DNA of 64,000 nt from Planctomycetota bacterium. Its GTDB lineage: Bacteria; Planctomycetota; UBA1135; JADKAF01. Below are positions 43,523 to 52,146 of this stretch, piece by piece. Below the pieces are notes generated by a model, which worked only from the letters and a program-made list of their open reading frames with translations, ran no database searches and was not told where the DNA came from. Each line of letters starts with the position of its first letter. Position 1 is the first letter of the stretch. The DNA lies in assembly GCA_016719295.1 (NCBI GenBank), contig JADKAF010000001.1, positions 4,340,001 to 4,404,000 of the forward strand. Direction: 5' to 3'. The translations under genes and the position numbers were made by a program.

Positions 43523-43620
43523 GGCATTTCGAGAGGGCGCTCCGAGCGCTCGCATGGCGATCGGGAGCTACGAGGCAAGGAGGGTTCGCGCGGTCGCCCG
43601 CTCGGAGCCGGGGAGAGGAC

Positions 43621-45927
43621 TCAGCCCTCGGCGCTCACGCTGATCCAGGTACGCCCGCTCGCGGGCACGCGTACGCGCAGCCACGCCTCGCCGCGTTCGT
43701 CGACGGCGAGGCGACGCGGCGCGCCGTCGCGCTCGCGCACCCAAGCGCTGCCGCGCAGCCCGGCGTAGTACAGCGGCAGACGCAGCTCGCGCTCGACTTC
43801 GACGTGCAGCGGGTTGTGGATCAGCGCGAACGCGCGCTCGCGCGCGCTCGGATCCGGATCCACCTGCACCATGTAGTCGAGGTCGCGACCATCGGCTCGG
43901 CGCACGTGCAGGAGATCGCTCTCCAGGATCCGCCGATGGTCGCGATACCAGCGCACCCAACGCGCGACGAGCGCCTCGGTGTCCGGAGCATCGAAGAGCC
44001 GCGGCCCGCGCCAGCAGGCTTGCGCGCCGCTGCCCAAGTGGATCGCGAGCTGCGCTTCGTAGTCGGCGAGGTGCTCGCGCAACGGCTCCAAGGTCGCCGC
44101 TGCTCCGCCGCCGTGGTATTCGGTGAGCGGCACGAACATCCAGCCCGCGGTCTGCGGCTTGGCCCACGTCCCGTCGAAGAGGTTCTGCCGCGCATGGAGC
44201 TGCTGCTCGGCGCGCGGCAGCGACCAGTTCGTCTCGCGGTAGCCCATCCCGGTCTTCGAGCCGCCGCAGAGGAAGTAGAAGTCGGGCTGGTTCACGTAGA
44301 TGCCGCGCTCGCGACACCAGCGGTAGAGCGCGCGCGAGCGCTCCCACTGACGCCATTGCGAATCGGCGAGCCCGCGATGCCCGGGATGCTCGGTAGATGC
44401 GCAGACATCTCCCGGATACGGTCCGTCGTGCTCGAGCAGATCGAGGCCGGTCTCCTCGAGGAAGCTCGTGAGCTTGCGATAGTAGTCCTCGCCCCAGCGG
44501 CTGCCGAAGCAGGGCGCGTTGCCGAAGCGCCCCCCACCGGTCTTCCCCGTGCGCGGGTTCACGCAGTCGCTCGCGTCGTCGATGCGCCGCGAGGAGAAGA
44601 GCGAGTAGGCCCCCACCTGCAAGCCGCGCGCGTGCGCGTACTCCACGTCCTCGCGAATGCGCGCGCGATACGCCGGATCCTCGCTCTCCGCGTCGAGGCC
44701 GCTGCCGAAGGTGTAGATCAGCATCTCGAAGCCGACGGCGGCGCACTGATCGACCGCGAGGCGGAACGCGTCGCGCTCGGCGCTGCGCACGTGCATCATC
44801 AGCGGGTTCTCGGTGCACCAAGGTGCCAGCGCGCGCAGCGCGCGTCGCAGCGCGAGCCCGCGGCGTTCGCGCTCGGTCGAGTCGTGCACGACGATCCAGG
44901 TGCGGAAGCTCTCGAAGCGCTCGGCCGGTGCGATCGCGACGCCGGGACCGAGCGGCGGCTCGCAGCGCAGCAGGCACGGCGTCTCGCGCGGATAGTGGAC
45001 CTGCGTCTCGTAGCGCGGGTCGGGTAGGAAGCGCGCGACGCGATTCGCCGTGCGGTGATCCATACCGGCGAAGCTGTAGTCGGAGAGCACTTCGAAGCTC
45101 GGCTCGAGCCACGCAGCGCTGCGCTCGTCGACCGCGGACTCGGGCTCGACGAAGGCGAGGATCTCGGTCGCGAGTCGGCCGAGCTCGAGCGTCCGCGCGG
45201 AGCGGTTCTCGATCTCGATCCACTTCCCGCAGACGGGCAGTCCGTCGTAGAGCTCGTGGTGCACGAGCACGCGCAGGTCCTTCATCGCGGGCGATTCGCT
45301 CGCGAACTCGAGCGTCAGCTCGACGCCCGGAGGCGGCCAGGGAAGCTCGAGAGAGTGCCGCGTGCGCTTCCACTCGAACGGCGCGCGCGTCGGACCGATG
45401 CGCAGCTCGACGAGGCGCAGCGCGCTCTCGTCGAGCGCCAAGCGCGCGAGCTCCTCGGGCGAGAGGAACGCGCGGTTCTTCTGTCCCCCGAGTCCGCCGA
45501 CCTTCACGACGGCACCGTCGATCTCGAGCTCCGCTTCGGGCTCGACCGCGCGCACGAACTCATCTCCGCTGCCGAGATGGCGCAGCGAGATCGTCGCGGC
45601 GTTCGGCGCGAGACGGATCGCGCGGCGCACGATGCCGTTCTCGAGCACCACGGTCGGAGGCTCCTCGATGCGAGTGACCCTCGCCGTGCTCCCGCGCGCG
45701 TCCAGCATCCAGTCCGTGCGGCGCTGCAGCTCGCCGTAGTCGCTCGCGAGCGGCAGCTCCCGCCAGCGCGCGCGCCACGCGTCATCGTTCCCGTCGAGAA
45801 CGACACCACCCGGCCGCTCGTCTCCGCTCGACGAGGAGCGGGGGAGAGGGGCCGGGTGGCCAGGGAGCAGTTCCGCGAGCAGCGCGAGCGCGAGCGCTGG
45901 CGCGGCGGAGAAGGTCAGCGCGATCAT
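43621..45927 (-). CDS. Exported glycoside hydrolase, alpha-galactosidase-like (clan GH-D-like)
   Basis: 768 residues from the ATG at 45927 with an N-terminal signal (LTFSAAPALALALLAELL). The N-terminal third is a beta-supersandwich domain. The centre is a TIM-barrel pattern with strand ends FEMLIYTFGSG, LQVGAYSLFSSR, LDLLEHDGPYPGDVC (a candidate catalytic Asp) and YVNQPDFYFLCGGSKTGMGY; the C-terminus is beta. This arrangement fits GH36/GH-D alpha-galactosidase relatives acting on alpha-linked sugars. The exact family and substrate are uncertain. It begins 10 bases after the previous gene's stop, so the two form an operon. Confidence 0.7.
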   Translation of the reverse strand: MIALTFSAAPALALALLAELLPGHPAPLPRSSSSGDERPGGVVLDGNDDAWRARWRELPLASDYGELQRRTDWMLDARGSTARVTRIEEPPTVVLENGIVRRAIRLAPNAATISLRHLGSGDEFVRAVEPEAELEIDGAVVKVGGLGGQKNRAFLSPEELARLALDESALRLVELRIGPTRAPFEWKRTRHSLELPWPPPGVELTLEFASESPAMKDLRVLVHHELYDGLPVCGKWIEIENRSARTLELGRLATEILAFVEPESAVDERSAAWLEPSFEVLSDYSFAGMDHRTANRVARFLPDPRYETQVHYPRETPCLLRCEPPLGPGVAIAPAERFESFRTWIVVHDSTERERRGLALRRALRALAPWCTENPLMMHVRSAERDAFRLAVDQCAAVGFEMLIYTFGSGLDAESEDPAYRARIREDVEYAHARGLQVGAYSLFSSRRIDDASDCVNPRTGKTGGGRFGNAPCFGSRWGEDYYRKLTSFLEETGLDLLEHDGPYPGDVCASTEHPGHRGLADSQWRQWERSRALYRWCRERGIYVNQPDFYFLCGGSKTGMGYRETNWSLPRAEQQLHARQNLFDGTWAKPQTAGWMFVPLTEYHGGGAAATLEPLREHLADYEAQLAIHLGSGAQACWRGPRLFDAPDTEALVARWVRWYRDHRRILESDLLHVRRADGRDLDYMVQVDPDPSARERAFALIHNPLHVEVERELRLPLYYAGLRGSAWVRERDGAPRRLAVDERGEAWLRVRVPASGRTWISVSAEG

Positions 45928-45937
45928 GCGCTCGACA

Positions 45938-47149
45938 CTACGGGAACCCGATCGTCATCTCCATCGCGTCGGAGAGCTCGAAGCCGAGCGGCGAGGGGCT
46001 CGGGACGAAGGCCCATTGCAGGTAGAAGGACGCGCCGATCGCGAGCGCCGCACCGGGCGGGATCGGCAGGGGGAAGCCCGCCGTCGCGCCGCAGATCGCG
46101 CCGCCGCCGCCGACCGTCGGCACCGCGGGCAGCGTGAGGAAACCGGGCGCCACGAGCAGCGTGCACGGGCCGAGCGGCAGGAAGGCCGGAGCTCCGGAGA
46201 GCAGCAAGATCCCGAGGCTACCAGTCGGTGCGCCGGCGGCCGTGATTCCGAAGCCCGCGTTGCCCACGTTGGGGAAACCGCCGGCGTAGCCGATGGTCGC
46301 GGCGCAGCCGCAGCCCGCGCCGTAGGTGTTGGGCGAGTTCACGAAGTCGATGTCGGTGGTCGGCATCGCCGCGGGCGGGGCGACCGGGCACGCGCAGCCG
46401 GTGATGAGGTCCGCGGTGAAGAGGCCGTTCGAGACGGTGATGGCCGGGATCGGTCCCGGGGCGACGGCGGTGTTCACCGTGAGGCCGACGTAGGGCGGCG
46501 GGAGGCAGGGCGGGATCGGGAAGGCGCCGACGATCGGCAGCGGAGCGCAGAGGAAGCCCGCCGGAGGCAGGGCCGCGAGCACGGCGGGACCGCCGGGGGC
46601 CACGAAGTAGAGGAGGCCGGTCGCGGGGTTCCAGGTGATGCCGACCATCATGCCGGCGACGGCCGGACCGGGCATGAAGCCCTGCGCGAGCGGCGGGCCG
46701 GGGGGGAACGGGATCAGCGAGACGAGGCCGCCGGCGTTCAGCACCCAGATCGTTCCGGCGCCGGCCGCGTCGCTCATCGCAACGATCGGCGTCGCGCCGA
46801 TCGCGCCACAGGGTCCCGGGGGCCAAGCGGCCGCGGGGATCACCGGACCGGGCACACAGCCGGGGATGGCGGAGGCCGCGATCATCGCGCCGTTCGTCGT
46901 GTAGGCGACGCCCGCGACCTCGTCGATCGCTTCACCGCCGACGCTCGGCATCACGACTCCAGGCGGGAAGGGCGGCAGCGGAACCGGGCACGCCGCGGCG
47001 GGCGCACAGAGCGGACCGGTCGCAGTGGGCGGAGCGACGACCGAGCTGAGTCCGGGAGTGCCGTCGAGGGAAACGAAGCGCTGCGCGCTGGCGTGCGGCG
47101 CGAGCAACGCGGCGCCGGAGAGCAGGGCGAGAGAGAGCTTGGTACGCAT
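45938..47149 (-). CDS. Exported Pro/Gly/Ala-rich protein with the shared C-terminal module
   Basis: 403 residues from the ATG at 47149 (GAGGA 7-8 bases upstream), with a signal peptide (LSLALLSGAALLAPHASAQ). The centre is very rich in Pro, Gly and Ala and seems to hold irregular repeats of a beta-propeller-like unit (GGEAIDEVAGVAYTTNGAMI; MMVGITWNPATGLLYFV). The last about 115 residues are another version of the C-terminal module (YGAGCGC ... GNAGFGI ... LPLGPCTLLV ... ASFYLQWAFV). Function is unknown. First gene of a pair with the glycosidase. Confidence 0.75.
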   Translation of the reverse strand: MRTKLSLALLSGAALLAPHASAQRFVSLDGTPGLSSVVAPPTATGPLCAPAAACPVPLPPFPPGVVMPSVGGEAIDEVAGVAYTTNGAMIAASAIPGCVPGPVIPAAAWPPGPCGAIGATPIVAMSDAAGAGTIWVLNAGGLVSLIPFPPGPPLAQGFMPGPAVAGMMVGITWNPATGLLYFVAPGGPAVLAALPPAGFLCAPLPIVGAFPIPPCLPPPYVGLTVNTAVAPGPIPAITVSNGLFTADLITGCACPVAPPAAMPTTDIDFVNSPNTYGAGCGCAATIGYAGGFPNVGNAGFGITAAGAPTGSLGILLLSGAPAFLPLGPCTLLVAPGFLTLPAVPTVGGGGAICGATAGFPLPIPPGAALAIGASFYLQWAFVPSPSPLGFELSDAMEMTIGFP

Positions 47150-47224
47150 GGCGATCCTCGTGGTGGGAAGTCGGAACGCCCCCACTCAGCGAAGCCGCCG
47201 TGCGCCGCGTGACGATCGCGCACG

Positions 47225-47266
47225 AAAAAAACCGCGCGCCGCTCCGGAGTCCGGAGCGGCGCGCGG
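47225..47266 (-). terminator. Rho-independent terminator of the NHL-like gene
   Basis: A 16-bp perfect stem (47232-47247 with 47251-47266, loop AGT) is followed on the minus strand by seven T residues (47225-47231). It sits just past the stop at 47290 and before the start at 47149. It is the clearest intrinsic terminator in the window. Confidence 0.93.
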
Positions 47267-47289
47267 GATAGGTCGCGCGGAGGGGTGCT

Positions 47290-48696
47290 TCACTCGTTCG
47301 GCGAGAGGAGGCGCACCGGCTTCGAGATCGCGCGGATGAAGTTCGGAGCGTAGCTATCGCCCACGGCGAGGAAGGCGAAGTCGACCGGGAAGGGCGGGAC
47401 CAAGTCGGGCGGGAGGACCACGCGGACCGTGGCGCGACCGCGGGAGTCGAGGGCGCCGATCGGCGCATCGATGAGCCCGGGCTGGAGCGCCGTGGCGAGG
47501 AAGAGCGGGTCGCCGAGGTCGGTGGACACCAGCCGCTCGTCGTGGTTCCCGAGGAGCGAGAGCAAGCTGCCGGGTTGCGCGGAGAAGGTGAGGAACGCGG
47601 CGTAGCCGAGGCGCGGGAAGGGAACGGCCTCGAGCGCGAGCTCGTGAACGCCGGGGGCGAGCACGGTGTGCTGGATGCGCGCCGGGACGCTGTTGGCGTC
47701 GTCGATACGGCTCTCGCCGATCCACTCGCTGCGGTTCGCGAAGCCGTCCTGGTCGAGGTCCTCGAAGGGCCGCAGCACGCCGTGCAGATGGGCCCCCGCG
47801 CGATCGCCGCCGAGGCCGAAGTCGCCGCTCGCGACGTTGCCGAGAAGCACGCCGCGCTCATCGAAGCGCTGGATCAGGCCCGCTTCGGGGCTGCTGACCC
47901 ACAGCGAGCCGTCGAGATCGATGGCGAGCTGGTCGGGCGCGCTGGCGGTGAGCACCCAGGCGTTGCCGCCGCCGTTCGCATCCTGGCGCACGAGGAGGTG
48001 CTCCTTGGGCAGCGTGTACCAGACACGCCCCAGGCGATCCGCCACGATGTCGCCGACCTTCTCGCGCACGCGCTGCTGCGCCAGCACCTCGCCGTTGTCG
48101 AGGTCTATGCGCCAGATGCGCTTGCAGTTGCGCGAGGCGGCGAAGAGGAAGCCGAAGTGCGAGACCGCCAGGCGCAGGTCGCCGCGCAGTCCGCGCGTCT
48201 CACCGAGCAGGACGCCGTCCCCATCGAAGCGCAGCACGCGCTTCGAGCGCAGCGAGACCCACACTCGTCCTGCTTCGTCGATCGCGAGGTCGGTGGGCTC
48301 GGCGGGGAGCGCGAGATCGAGCTCGAGCGCGCCCGCGGAAGAGAAGCGCTGCAGGCGCTCCCCCTTCGCGCAGACGACCCAGACGCGGCTCTGCGCGTCG
48401 ATCGCGAGGGCGATCGGCTCCGCGGCCGTCGCGACGTCGAGGAGCAGCGCGCCGCTCGGATCGAGCCGCTTCAGGCGCGCATCCGGGACGCAGAGGGCCC
48501 AAGCAGAGCCGACGGCATCGACCGCGAGCTCGCCGTCGGCGCTCACCGCGGCGGGCGGGATCAGATCGGCTCCCGTGGCATCGACCCGGCGAACGACGCC
48601 GGTGGACTGATCGCTGACCCAGAGCGCGCTCTGCTGGGCGCTGGCAGGGACGGCGATGGCCGCGAGACCAAGAAGGCTCAAGCTGCGTCGGAACAT
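47290..48696 (-). CDS. Exported beta-propeller (NHL/Vgb-like) protein
   Basis: 468 residues from the ATG at 48696 (AGGA 9 bases upstream), with signal peptide 1-21 (IAVPASAQ). Residues about 22-310 are six or so propeller blades with the repeat DLAIDEAGRVWV / IALAIDAQSRVWVV / QLAIDLDGSLWVS, as in NHL and virginiamycin-B-lyase-like proteins. A Ca-binding-like EDLDQDGFANRSEW loop links to a C-terminal beta domain that looks like the shared C-terminal module. No catalytic residues are identified; a scaffold or ligand-binding role is likely. It stands alone. Confidence 0.75.
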   Translation of the reverse strand: MFRRSLSLLGLAAIAVPASAQQSALWVSDQSTGVVRRVDATGADLIPPAAVSADGELAVDAVGSAWALCVPDARLKRLDPSGALLLDVATAAEPIALAIDAQSRVWVVCAKGERLQRFSSAGALELDLALPAEPTDLAIDEAGRVWVSLRSKRVLRFDGDGVLLGETRGLRGDLRLAVSHFGFLFAASRNCKRIWRIDLDNGEVLAQQRVREKVGDIVADRLGRVWYTLPKEHLLVRQDANGGGNAWVLTASAPDQLAIDLDGSLWVSSPEAGLIQRFDERGVLLGNVASGDFGLGGDRAGAHLHGVLRPFEDLDQDGFANRSEWIGESRIDDANSVPARIQHTVLAPGVHELALEAVPFPRLGYAAFLTFSAQPGSLLSLLGNHDERLVSTDLGDPLFLATALQPGLIDAPIGALDSRGRATVRVVLPPDLVPPFPVDFAFLAVGDSYAPNFIRAISKPVRLLSPNE

Positions 48697-48873
48697 GGCT
48701 GGGATCCTGTCGAAGCGAGGTGATCGCGCCGAGAGAGCGCGGCACTCGGGGATTCGCAGAAGCGATGCCAGCTCCATACAGGCGCTCGGACCACGACTCC
48801 GCTCCGCCCAGGCGCTTCGGAGCTCGCCGGGCAAGAAGTGCATTCCGTTCCACCCCGTCGGGCGCAAACGAGA

Positions 48874-48902
48874 GCGACGTGCGAGTCGCCCTCGCACGTC
48901 GC
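48874..48902. terminator. 12-bp hairpin, candidate terminator
   Basis: GCGACGTGCGAG (48874-48885) pairs with 48891-48902 around TCGCC, about 70 bases past the minus-strand stop at 48974. On the plus strand GTTTCTTC follows; on the minus strand there is only a short TTT. The remaining 48697-48973 stretch should also contain the promoter of the 48696 gene, where I see no clear boxes. Confidence 0.5.
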
Positions 48903-48973
48903 GTTTCTTCGACAGGTCGTCGATCCTGCGCAACGCCGCTCGTCGCGGCGGCTGCCCATCCGGGCGGTCGCGC

Positions 48974-50350
48974 TCAGTAGCGCGCCTTCACGTACTTCAT
49001 CCACTCCGCGTCGAACTGCTCGAGCGACCAGCCGAAGACCTTCTGGATCACGCGCTCGACGTGACGACGCACGGCGAGCTCGGGCTTCTCATCGTCGACG
49101 ATGTGAACCTTGCGCATCTCGCGCTGGACCTCGACGTACTTGTCGAGGTGCAGCTCGATCAGGAACGAGGTCACGCTCCAGCACTTCGCGAGGTCCTTGT
49201 AGTCGAGGTCGTTGAGCTCCGTGTTCGCGAGCTGCGAGAACGGCTTCTGCTCGAGAACGCCCGTCGCCATCTCCTTGCAGACGAGCTTGTAGGCCGCGTC
49301 GGCGTTCTTGTTGGCGATCGCGGACTTGCCGTCGTACTTCGCGTTGGTCACGCGGTAGAGCAGGTTCTCGCCGTGGTAGGTCATCGCGGACCAGATGGCG
49401 AGGCCTTCGTCGAGCCAGTTCGTGTAGCGATCCGACACGACGTGCGGTCCGGCGAAGTTCGAAGAGACGAGCATGCCGATCGTGTTCGAGTAGAACGCCT
49501 GCCAGGGGATGTCCAGGAAGCCCGCGTTCAGCGACGCGAACTTCGCCGGATTGGCCGAATGCACGCGCACGAAGCGGCCGCCGGAGCGCAGGCGCTTCTT
49601 CTCCTCTTCTTCTTCGAAGCGGTAGAGCTTCGCCCACTTGCGATCGATGTAGGCGAAGGCGTCGAGGAAGTTCGCCTCGTCGGCGAAGAGGTAGACGTTG
49701 GCCGGGCCGTTCCAGAGGCCCTTCTCGGGCGGGAGACCGAAGGTCTGGATCAGCGCCGCGTAGACCTGCTCGCAATAGGCGAGCTGCTCGTCGGCGAGCT
49801 TCTGCTCGCCCTGGATGCGCAGCGCGAAGTGGGTCGAGGCCCCGACGCCGATGTCCACGCCGAGCTGCTCACCGAGCGCCTTGCCTTCCTCGCCGATCTC
49901 CTTCTCGAGGCCCTTCGTGAGCGGGCCCATGTCGACGGGAGCGAGCTTCAGCACCGCCTTCAGCTTGCTGTTCGACGCCGCCGGCATCGATTCGGGCGCG
50001 ACGGGCTGCTCGGTCCCCGCCTTCTTCTTGTTGCCCCCGGCCTTCAGCCAAGCCTTGTACTCCGTCGGGTTCATCCAACGGCCGTCCGCCTTCTTGTGGC
50101 CGAGCTTGCTCCGCGCCTCCTCGTTCTCCGCATCGAGCTTCAAGACCTTCTCGTAGAGCTCGGCGGCGCTCTTCTTCATGCGGTTCTCGGCCGCCCACTC
50201 CGCGAGGTCGAGGAGCTGTGCGACGTCGCCCTGGTCGATCTCGGCGAGCTTCTTCTCGTACTGCTTCTTCGTGTCCTGGGCGGTGACGCCCGAAGCGAGA
50301 GCGAACGCAGCGAACGCGGCGAGGGCGAAGGTCTTCATCCGGTAAGGCAT
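48974..50350 (-). CDS. Exported gluzincin-like protein lacking HExxH
   Basis: 458 residues from the ATG at 50350; an ATG at 50338 (MKTFALAAF) is equally possible. It has a signal peptide (cleavage near VTAQ) and a short TPR-like helical pair (about 30-90, DLAEWAAENRMKKSAAELYEKVLKLDAENEEA). A basic linker leads to a peptidase-MA/DUF1570-like domain with YTNWLDEGLAIW, the segment that normally follows the zinc motif and supplies the third ligand. The HExxH that should precede it is missing: the stretch SSNFAGPHVVSDR stands in its place. It may be an inactive peptidase relative with a binding role. Confidence 0.7.
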   Translation of the reverse strand: MPYRMKTFALAAFAAFALASGVTAQDTKKQYEKKLAEIDQGDVAQLLDLAEWAAENRMKKSAAELYEKVLKLDAENEEARSKLGHKKADGRWMNPTEYKAWLKAGGNKKKAGTEQPVAPESMPAASNSKLKAVLKLAPVDMGPLTKGLEKEIGEEGKALGEQLGVDIGVGASTHFALRIQGEQKLADEQLAYCEQVYAALIQTFGLPPEKGLWNGPANVYLFADEANFLDAFAYIDRKWAKLYRFEEEEEKKRLRSGGRFVRVHSANPAKFASLNAGFLDIPWQAFYSNTIGMLVSSNFAGPHVVSDRYTNWLDEGLAIWSAMTYHGENLLYRVTNAKYDGKSAIANKNADAAYKLVCKEMATGVLEQKPFSQLANTELNDLDYKDLAKCWSVTSFLIELHLDKYVEVQREMRKVHIVDDEKPELAVRRHVERVIQKVFGWSLEQFDAEWMKYVKARY

Positions 50351-50744
50351 GGGCTGAGAGATGCGCAGGATGCGTGAGGACGCGCACTCCGGTCCTCGGG
50401 AGCAGGAGGCCGGGATGATAGCACGCGTCGCGGCCCCCTTACGGCCGACCCGCCTGCCCGTCCGGGCGTCGTCGATTTTTTTCGACGCGCGTCGAAGCGG
50501 CTCGACGCCCACGTCGAGAACGCGAGCCGTCACGAGTCTCCCGAGCCGGGTATTCTTTTCCGAGGGCGGCCTCTCCACGCCAGCGGTGGAGATGGTGCAA
50601 CGCTCGCGTTCGCAACGGCTTAGCGCTCGAGACGACGCGCGGCGCCGGTCCGCGCACAGCGGACGGGCGCCCGGCTGGTACGCGCGCTGCGAAGGTCCTG
50701 GCATCCCTCGTTCTCCACCTCGCTCGAGATTCGATCCCACCGCC
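50351..50744. promoter_or_regulatory. 394-bp divergent region with clustered CGTCGA/TCGACG sites
   Basis: Between 50467 and 50518 five copies of GTCGA or its complement occur in 52 bases, one pair flanking a run of seven T (50476-50482). This looks like an operator cluster or a short stem with a T-rich loop. TATTCT at 50551-50556 is a possible -10 for the plus-strand gene. The rest is plain G+C-rich sequence. Confidence 0.4.
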
Positions 50745-51302
50745 ATGCAACCCGACGCCGACAAGCCCTCCGACGCTTCGAACTCCAAGGAGTACCGAGA
50801 GCGCCTCTTGCAGAAGCTGAACTGCCTGATCGCCGTGCTGCAGGTCGCGATCGCCAAGGTGCGGCGCAACTTGGAAGGGCCCGCCGCCGACCTCGAGCGA
50901 TTGGGTCGCATCCGGGCGAACCTCGAGCGCACGCTCGGGATCTGCCAGAAGGCGAAGGCCTCGCTCGAACGCTGGAGCCAGCTCCCCGCGCAGCTCTCCG
51001 CCGACCTCTCCTCGGTGATCGGTCTGCCCACGGACGCCTCGGCGCTGGAGGCGCTGGAGGCTTCCTCCGCGGAGCCCGCGCCGCAGAACGAGGTGGGCGA
51101 GCCGCCGCGCGAGCGCGTGAAGGAGCTCCCGCGCCCCACGCCGGAGCGCCGCCCCCGCCGCGCGCAGATGAACTACCGCCACTACGTGGAGTTCTCCTCG
51201 CTCGATGAGTTCAAGCGCTTCCGCGAGCGCCCCGCCATCACCCGCGAGGAGTGCACCGACGTGAACTTCGACGACCTCTGCCGGAAGCTGCAGAGCTTCT
51301 GA
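50745..51302 (+). CDS. Conserved-looking hypothetical protein with helical bundle
   Basis: 185 residues from the ATG at 50745, without a visible Shine-Dalgarno. Residues about 15-85 are a long helical region (RERLLQKLNCLIAVLQVAIAKV ... RIRANLERTLGICQKAKASL), a possible coiled coil. A Pro/Glu-rich linker follows. The last 45 residues are a compact tail (YRHYVEFSSLDEFKRFRE ... VNFDDLCRKLQSF) that looks conserved in style. No signal peptide. The family is not recognised. Confidence 0.65.
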   Translation: MQPDADKPSDASNSKEYRERLLQKLNCLIAVLQVAIAKVRRNLEGPAADLERLGRIRANLERTLGICQKAKASLERWSQLPAQLSADLSSVIGLPTDASALEALEASSAEPAPQNEVGEPPRERVKELPRPTPERRPRRAQMNYRHYVEFSSLDEFKRFRERPAITREECTDVNFDDLCRKLQSF

Positions 51303-51324
51303 GCGCGCGGCGCCCCGCCCGCGC

Positions 51325-52146
51325 TCAGCGGCCCCAGTCGCGCACGTAGCGGAAGTCCACGTTGATCGTGCGATTGCCGAGCTTCGCCACGATCGGCGGA
51401 CGGCGCTTGTAGTGGTTGCGGCGCATGCGCCGCAGCACCTCGGCGACGAAGCGCGGCTCGAAGCCGAGCGTCCCGAGCCTCTCCTCGGAGTAGCGCCGCT
51501 CGACGTGCGCGAACAGCAGCCGATCGAGCTCGGCGTAGGTGAAGCCCATCTCGCCTTCGTCGGTCTGACCTTCCCAGAGGTCCGCCGAAGGAGCCTTCTC
51601 GAGGATCGACTTCGGGATCTTCAGATGGGCGGCGAGCTCGAAGATCTGCGTCTTGTAGAGATCGCCGAGCGGATTGATCGCGCAGGCCGCATCGCCGAAC
51701 TGCGTGCTGTAGCCGAGCAGGAGCTCGCTCTTGTTGCTGGTGCCGATCACCAGCGCGCCTTCGCGCGCGGAGCGGTCGTAGAGCACCACCATGCGCAGCC
51801 GCGCGAGGATGTTCCCCCGGCGCAGGCGCTCCTTCTCGGGGACCGCGGCGAAGAGCGGATCGGCGGCGGCGCTGAGATCGCAGAGCTCGGTGCGAATGCC
51901 GAGCTGCGCCGCCAGGAGCTCCGCGTGCGCGCGGCTCGAAGGATGGCTGGTGCGATACGGCATCAGCAGCGCGAGCACGTTCTCCGGACCGTAAGCCCGC
52001 GCGGCGAGCGCCGCGGACACCGCGGAGTCGATGCCGCCGGAGAGGCCGAGCACCGCGCGAGAGAAGCCGAACTTCCCCGCTTCCTCGCGCAGGAAGCGCA
52101 CGAGGATCTGCTCGGTGAGCTCAGCGTTCAGCCGCGGGATCTGCAT
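51325..52146 (-). CDS. nadE: NAD+ synthase, synthetase subunit/domain
   Basis: 273 residues from the ATG at 52146. The PP-loop SGGIDS at 36-41 binds ATP; further on are the standard GTSNKSELLLGYSTQFGDAACAINPLGDLYKT and KAPSADLWEGQTDE motifs of NadE. It amidates nicotinic acid adenine dinucleotide to NAD+, using ammonia. The start lies 26 bases inside the end of the upstream nitrilase-like gene, so the two are translationally coupled. That gene is the likely glutamine amidotransferase half. Confidence 0.93.
   Translation of the reverse strand: MQIPRLNAELTEQILVRFLREEAGKFGFSRAVLGLSGGIDSAVSAALAARAYGPENVLALLMPYRTSHPSSRAHAELLAAQLGIRTELCDLSAAADPLFAAVPEKERLRRGNILARLRMVVLYDRSAREGALVIGTSNKSELLLGYSTQFGDAACAINPLGDLYKTQIFELAAHLKIPKSILEKAPSADLWEGQTDEGEMGFTYAELDRLLFAHVERRYSEERLGTLGFEPRFVAEVLRRMRRNHYKRRPPIVAKLGNRTINVDFRYVRDWGR

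Noticed and set aside
47225..47266. Possible small RNA or riboswitch
   Set aside because: The perfect 16-bp stem with a T-run just after a stop codon is fully explained as an intrinsic terminator.
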